A stretch of DNA of 27,246 bases from Flammeovirgaceae bacterium (GTDB lineage Bacteria; Bacteroidota; Bacteroidia; Cytophagales; Cyclobacteriaceae): assembly GCA_020635915.1 (NCBI GenBank), contig JACJYU010000006.1:1-27246 (forward strand), given 5' to 3'. Made by a program: the position numbers and the translations under genes. The stretch's first letter is position 1. Every line of letters starts with the position of its first letter. Shown here piece after piece: positions 24,267 to 27,246 of the stretch. The notes below the pieces were generated by a model. It saw only the letters and a list, made by a program, of their open reading frames with translations. It had not been told where the DNA came from and searched no databases.

Positions 24267-25027
24267 TGGACTTGGGGCTAAAAGGGAAAGTGGCGTTTGT
24301 GGCGGCCTCCAGCCAGGGATTGGGAAAAGCCGTGGCCACCATGCTGGCCACCGAAGGGGCATCGGTGGTTATTTGCGGGCGGAACAAGGAGAACCTTGCC
24401 CTGGCCGAAAAGGAGATCAAATCCACAGGGGCCCGCGTATTGGCCGTGGCCGGTGACCTGTCCGATACCAGGGAAAGGGACCATATTATTTCGACTTCAT
24501 TAAAAACGTTTGGCAAAATAGATATACTGGTGACCAATTCCGGGGGGCCTCCCGCGGGGCGGTTCGAGTCTTTTGCCCCTGAAGACTGGGAAAAGGCCAC
24601 CCGGCAATTGTTGGGGAGTGCCGTGGGCCTGGTTAGTGGTTTCTTGCCGGGCATGAAAAAACAAAAATGGGGCCGCATCATCACCATCACCTCCCAGGCG
24701 GTGAAGCAACCCGTTGACAATTTGATATTGTCCAATGCGGTAAGGGCTTCGGTGGCAGGCTTGGCCAAGTCGCTCTCCAATGAACTGGGCCCCTATAATA
24801 TCACCGTAAACAATGTGATGCCTGGCTATACGCAAACCAACCGGTTGGTCAAACTGGTGGAAGGCAACCCGGCCATGGCCAATGTTGTTTCAGAGGTTCC
24901 TTTGGGGCGGTTTGGAAAACCCGAAGAGTTTGCCGCGGCCGTAAGTTTCCTGGCAAGTGAAAGGGCCGGTTACATCACTGGGGTGTCCCTGGCCGTGGAT
25001 GGTGGTTGGATAAAAAATATCTTATGA
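24266..25027 (+). CDS. SDR-like protein with degenerate catalytic tetrad (BKR-like)
   Basis: The 253-residue protein keeps the SDR fold but departs from the classical motifs. The glycine motif is AASSQGLG (13-20), NNAG becomes NSGG (91-94), S143 is kept, and YxxxK is S156-N-A-V-R160 (LILSNAVRASVAG). The C-terminus is normal (RFGKPEEFAAAVSFLAS, GVSLAVDGGW). This pattern fits the group annotated as 3-oxoacyl-ACP reductase-like SDRs with imperfect NAD-binding and catalytic motifs. Whether it is a working oxidoreductase is unclear. The start is ATG 24266, overlapping the cupin stop; the longer frame back to 24230 lies within the cupin gene and has no family character. Confidence 0.88.
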   Translation: MDLGLKGKVAFVAASSQGLGKAVATMLATEGASVVICGRNKENLALAEKEIKSTGARVLAVAGDLSDTRERDHIISTSLKTFGKIDILVTNSGGPPAGRFESFAPEDWEKATRQLLGSAVGLVSGFLPGMKKQKWGRIITITSQAVKQPVDNLILSNAVRASVAGLAKSLSNELGPYNITVNNVMPGYTQTNRLVKLVEGNPAMANVVSEVPLGRFGKPEEFAAAVSFLASERAGYITGVSLAVDGGWIKNIL

Positions 25028-25129
25028 TAAAAAGCATATAATGAAATCTCCATGTAAAAAGACATTGCCCGCAACGGCATGATAATGACTGGCGGTTCCA
25101 CATGGCCATTTAAAATCAATCAACAACAG

Positions 25130-26662
25130 ATGAAAGTTTTAACAAACCTGCTCGTGCTTGCCGTCCTGGCGGCCTTTATTTGTTCCTGCGGCACAAAGGG
25201 ATCGCCAGAGGGAAGCTTTGATACCTTGATCGCCAACGCGATCGTGATGGATGGCACTGGAGCAGAAGGGTATCCCGGGGATATCCTTATTAATGGCGAC
25301 ACCATTGCCTACATTGGGAAGGTGGACGTGGACAAGGTAACGGTAGGCCAATTTATAGACGCGGGCGGAAAAGTGGTTTCCCCCGGGTTTATAGATGCCC
25401 ATGCCCATGGGGACCCGGTAGCGGATGCCGATTTCCAAAACTTTTTGAACATGGGCGTGACCACCATCTGTTTGGGCCAGGATGGGTTTAGCTATGCTTC
25501 TGAAAATATTTCTCCCTGGATGCAACAAATTGATTCCACCGGGCTGGGGGTGAACGTACTTACATTTATTGGACATAGCACCCTACGCGAATTGTCGGGC
25601 ACGGATTATGCGCCCGTGCCCACCGGGTCACAATTGGAGGCCATGCAACGGATACTGGACCAGGGCATGGAACGGGGCGCTTTTGGGCTAAGCACAGGGC
25701 TGGAATACACGCCAGGTTATTTTGCCCAAGAGGAGGAAATGAAGGCCCTGGCCAAAGTGGTAGGCGAAAACCATGGCATCATCATGAGCCACATGCGCAA
25801 CGAAGACGATGGCCAGGTTGAAAATTCGATACATGAATTGTTGTTGCAGGGAGGGTTTGCACCGGTTCATATTTCACATTTCAAAGCCGTGTACGGAAAG
25901 GGAAAAGAGAGGGCAGTGCGTTTACTGTCCATCCTGGACTCGGCCAGAAGGCAGGGGACAACCGTAACGGCCGATGTTTATCCCTATACCGCAAGCTATA
26001 CCGGCATTGGCATTGTGTTTCCGGAATGGGCGAAGGCCCCAAACGATTTCGGCCAGGTGAAAGCTTCCCGCAGGGAAGGGCTGGAGGATTTTTTAAGGAA
26101 CAAAATAAACCAGCGCAACGGCCCCGAAGCCACATTGTTTGGCAACGGCCCATGGAAGGGGATGACATTAGCACAAGTATCGGATTCGCTGAAAATGCCA
26201 TTTGAAAAAGTGTTGATCGATGTGGTGGGCCCTGAAGGCGGGTCGGGTGCTTATTTTGTGATGGACGAGGAGTTGCAGGCCCGGCTTATTAAAGATTCAT
26301 GGGTATGCATTTCTTCAGACGGGTCCCCCACCATGCACCATCCCCGGGGGTATGGGTCGTTTGCAAAGATCATAAGGCATTATGTGAACGAGGCGCACGA
26401 ACTGGAATTGGCAGACGCCATTCGAAAAATGACATCGCTCCCGGCAGCCATTATAGGGCTTAAAAAGCGTGGGGAGGTGAAAGTGGGCTACAAGGCCGAC
26501 CTGCTGGTATTCGATCCTGCCAAAGTGAAGGACAAGGCCACCTACGAAGCCCCTCACCAATTTGCGGAAGGGTTTGAGTATGTGTTCGTCAATGGCCGCC
26601 TGGCCAAGTCCCCGGATGGAAACGCACCTACGAGGTTTGGGCATTTCCTCCGCAAAAGGTAG
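25130..26662 (+). CDS. N-acyl-D-amino-acid deacylase-like amidohydrolase, lipoprotein
   Basis: The 510-residue amidohydrolase is anchored as a lipoprotein (LVLAVLAAFICSC, C20). It has the D-aminoacylase layout: SPGFIDAHAHGD with metal-binding H91 and H93, GAFGLSTGLEYTPG, HMRNEDDG with H211, HISHFKA (H237, H240), ADVYPYTAS, and ISSDGSP with D387. It then has HHPRGYGSFAKI. In characterised D-aminoacylases a cysteine in a GNCG motif bridges the metals; here the aligned motif is GQDG (D118). Likely substrates are N-acyl-D-amino acids or related peptidoglycan-derived compounds, but this is not certain. The start is ATG 25130, because it opens the lipoprotein signal; the frame's first ATG at 25079 would bury it. 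Confidence 0.9.
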   Translation: MKVLTNLLVLAVLAAFICSCGTKGSPEGSFDTLIANAIVMDGTGAEGYPGDILINGDTIAYIGKVDVDKVTVGQFIDAGGKVVSPGFIDAHAHGDPVADADFQNFLNMGVTTICLGQDGFSYASENISPWMQQIDSTGLGVNVLTFIGHSTLRELSGTDYAPVPTGSQLEAMQRILDQGMERGAFGLSTGLEYTPGYFAQEEEMKALAKVVGENHGIIMSHMRNEDDGQVENSIHELLLQGGFAPVHISHFKAVYGKGKERAVRLLSILDSARRQGTTVTADVYPYTASYTGIGIVFPEWAKAPNDFGQVKASRREGLEDFLRNKINQRNGPEATLFGNGPWKGMTLAQVSDSLKMPFEKVLIDVVGPEGGSGAYFVMDEELQARLIKDSWVCISSDGSPTMHHPRGYGSFAKIIRHYVNEAHELELADAIRKMTSLPAAIIGLKKRGEVKVGYKADLLVFDPAKVKDKATYEAPHQFAEGFEYVFVNGRLAKSPDGNAPTRFGHFLRKR

Positions 26663-26740
26663 CCCGTTTTGTCAAGCCATTGCCCCGCTCAGGCACTTTA
26701 AAATTGAAAAGCAGTGTATGGATGGAATTGAAATAGGGCC

Positions 26741-27205
26741 ATGACGATAAGAAAGGCAACCTTGGCCGACCTGCCGCCCCTGGCCGGCCTGTTCGACCAG
26801 TACAGGGTGTTTTACAAAAAAAAGCCCGACAGGGAGGCGGCACAATCCTTTCTGAAGGACCGGATAGTGAAAAACGAGTCCGAGGTTTTTGTTTCTTTTA
26901 ATGACAAAGGCGTGATGACCGGGTTTGTCCAGCTCTACCCGCTGTATTCCTCCACCCGGATGATGCGGCTTTGGCTGTTGAATGATTTGTTCGTGCATGC
27001 CGACCATCGGGGCATGGGGTTTTCGATAGGGTTGATCGAAAGGGCAAAAACCCTATGCAGGGAGACGGGGGCGTGCGGCATGATGTTGGAGACGGAAAAA
27101 TCAAATGGCGTGGGGAACAGGCTATACCCCAAAACGGGTTTTGTGTTGGATGCCGGCCACAACTATTATGAATGGAGTGTTGCCCCATCGGAGGAAAAAA
27201 ATTAA
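26741..27205 (+). CDS. GNAT-family N-acetyltransferase
   Basis: The 154-residue protein matches the GNAT fold. It opens with MTIRKATLADLPPLAGLFDQY, then has a central strand LNDLFVHADHRGMGFSIGLIERA that carries the acetyl-CoA pyrophosphate-binding loop (HRGMGFS, an R/Q-x-x-G-x-G/A variant). It finishes with LYPKTGFVLDAGHNYYEW, typical of the last strands. The acceptor (amino acid, peptide, small amine or protein) cannot be inferred. It follows the D-aminoacylase-like gene by 78 bp on the same strand, so co-transcription is possible. No distinct promoter is seen between them. The 41 bases after its stop codon show nothing I can assign. Confidence 0.9.
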   Translation: MTIRKATLADLPPLAGLFDQYRVFYKKKPDREAAQSFLKDRIVKNESEVFVSFNDKGVMTGFVQLYPLYSSTRMMRLWLLNDLFVHADHRGMGFSIGLIERAKTLCRETGACGMMLETEKSNGVGNRLYPKTGFVLDAGHNYYEWSVAPSEEKN

Positions 27206-27246
27206 AACACCGGTAGCTCTTGGCAATCTTTTGGTAAAAATCGAAT

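Overview
The window looks like chromosomal core and near-core DNA from a member of the Bacteroidota, most likely Cytophagia. The reasons are a PorT-type type IX secretion gene next to a menaquinone methyltransferase gene, a PorE-like TPR/beta-propeller/OmpA protein, a DUF5916 protein, Bacteroidota-style lipoproteins, a GH92 mannosidase, and several TAnnTTTG-like promoter boxes just ahead of genes. I found no rRNA, tRNA, CRISPR array, insertion sequence or prophage. No gene-free stretch exceeds about 220 bases.

Layout. 1-4276 (+): a PorE-like envelope protein, then menG/ubiE overlapping porT, then a classical SDR oxidoreductase. 4271-4933 (-): a small alpha/beta hydrolase convergent with the SDR; a strong terminator hairpin sits directly before its start codon. 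5001-10419 (-): cytidine deaminase, a SiaC-family (DUF1987) phosphoprotein, a 1016-residue TerB-like/ABCG-type fused transporter, a lipoprotein and a small secreted protein. The last four look like one operon ending at the terminator. 10565-11911 (+): a saccharopine dehydrogenase-family enzyme. 11908-13419 (-): rnhA, marC and aroQ. 13511-14440 (+): a XerC/D recombinase. 14471-19571 (+): GH47 alpha-mannosidase lipoprotein, GH92 alpha-mannosidase lipoprotein and a FucP-type sugar MFS permease, closed by a terminator. 19655-20560 (+): an LpxL/HtrB-like acyltransferase. 20566-22803 (-): a DUF5916 protein that starts on TTG. 23021-23719 (-): a secreted protein with a 22-residue repeat. 23907-25027 (+): a cupin translationally coupled to an SDR with a degenerate active site. 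25130-26662 (+): an N-acyl-D-amino-acid deacylase-like lipoprotein. 26741-27205 (+): a GNAT acetyltransferase.

Working together. The clearest pathway is the GH47-GH92-MFS cluster. Two lipid-anchored, probably Ca2+-dependent mannosidases would release mannose from alpha-mannosidic glycans outside the cytoplasm, and the permease would import it, with no SusC/SusD pair in view. The most unusual regulatory unit is the SiaC-like switch protein placed with a TerB-like/ABC fusion transporter and two exported proteins. PorT and the PorE-like protein point to type IX secretion or envelope anchoring functions. Promoter calls are pattern-based and weak. Function calls come from motifs read by eye; no database search was run.
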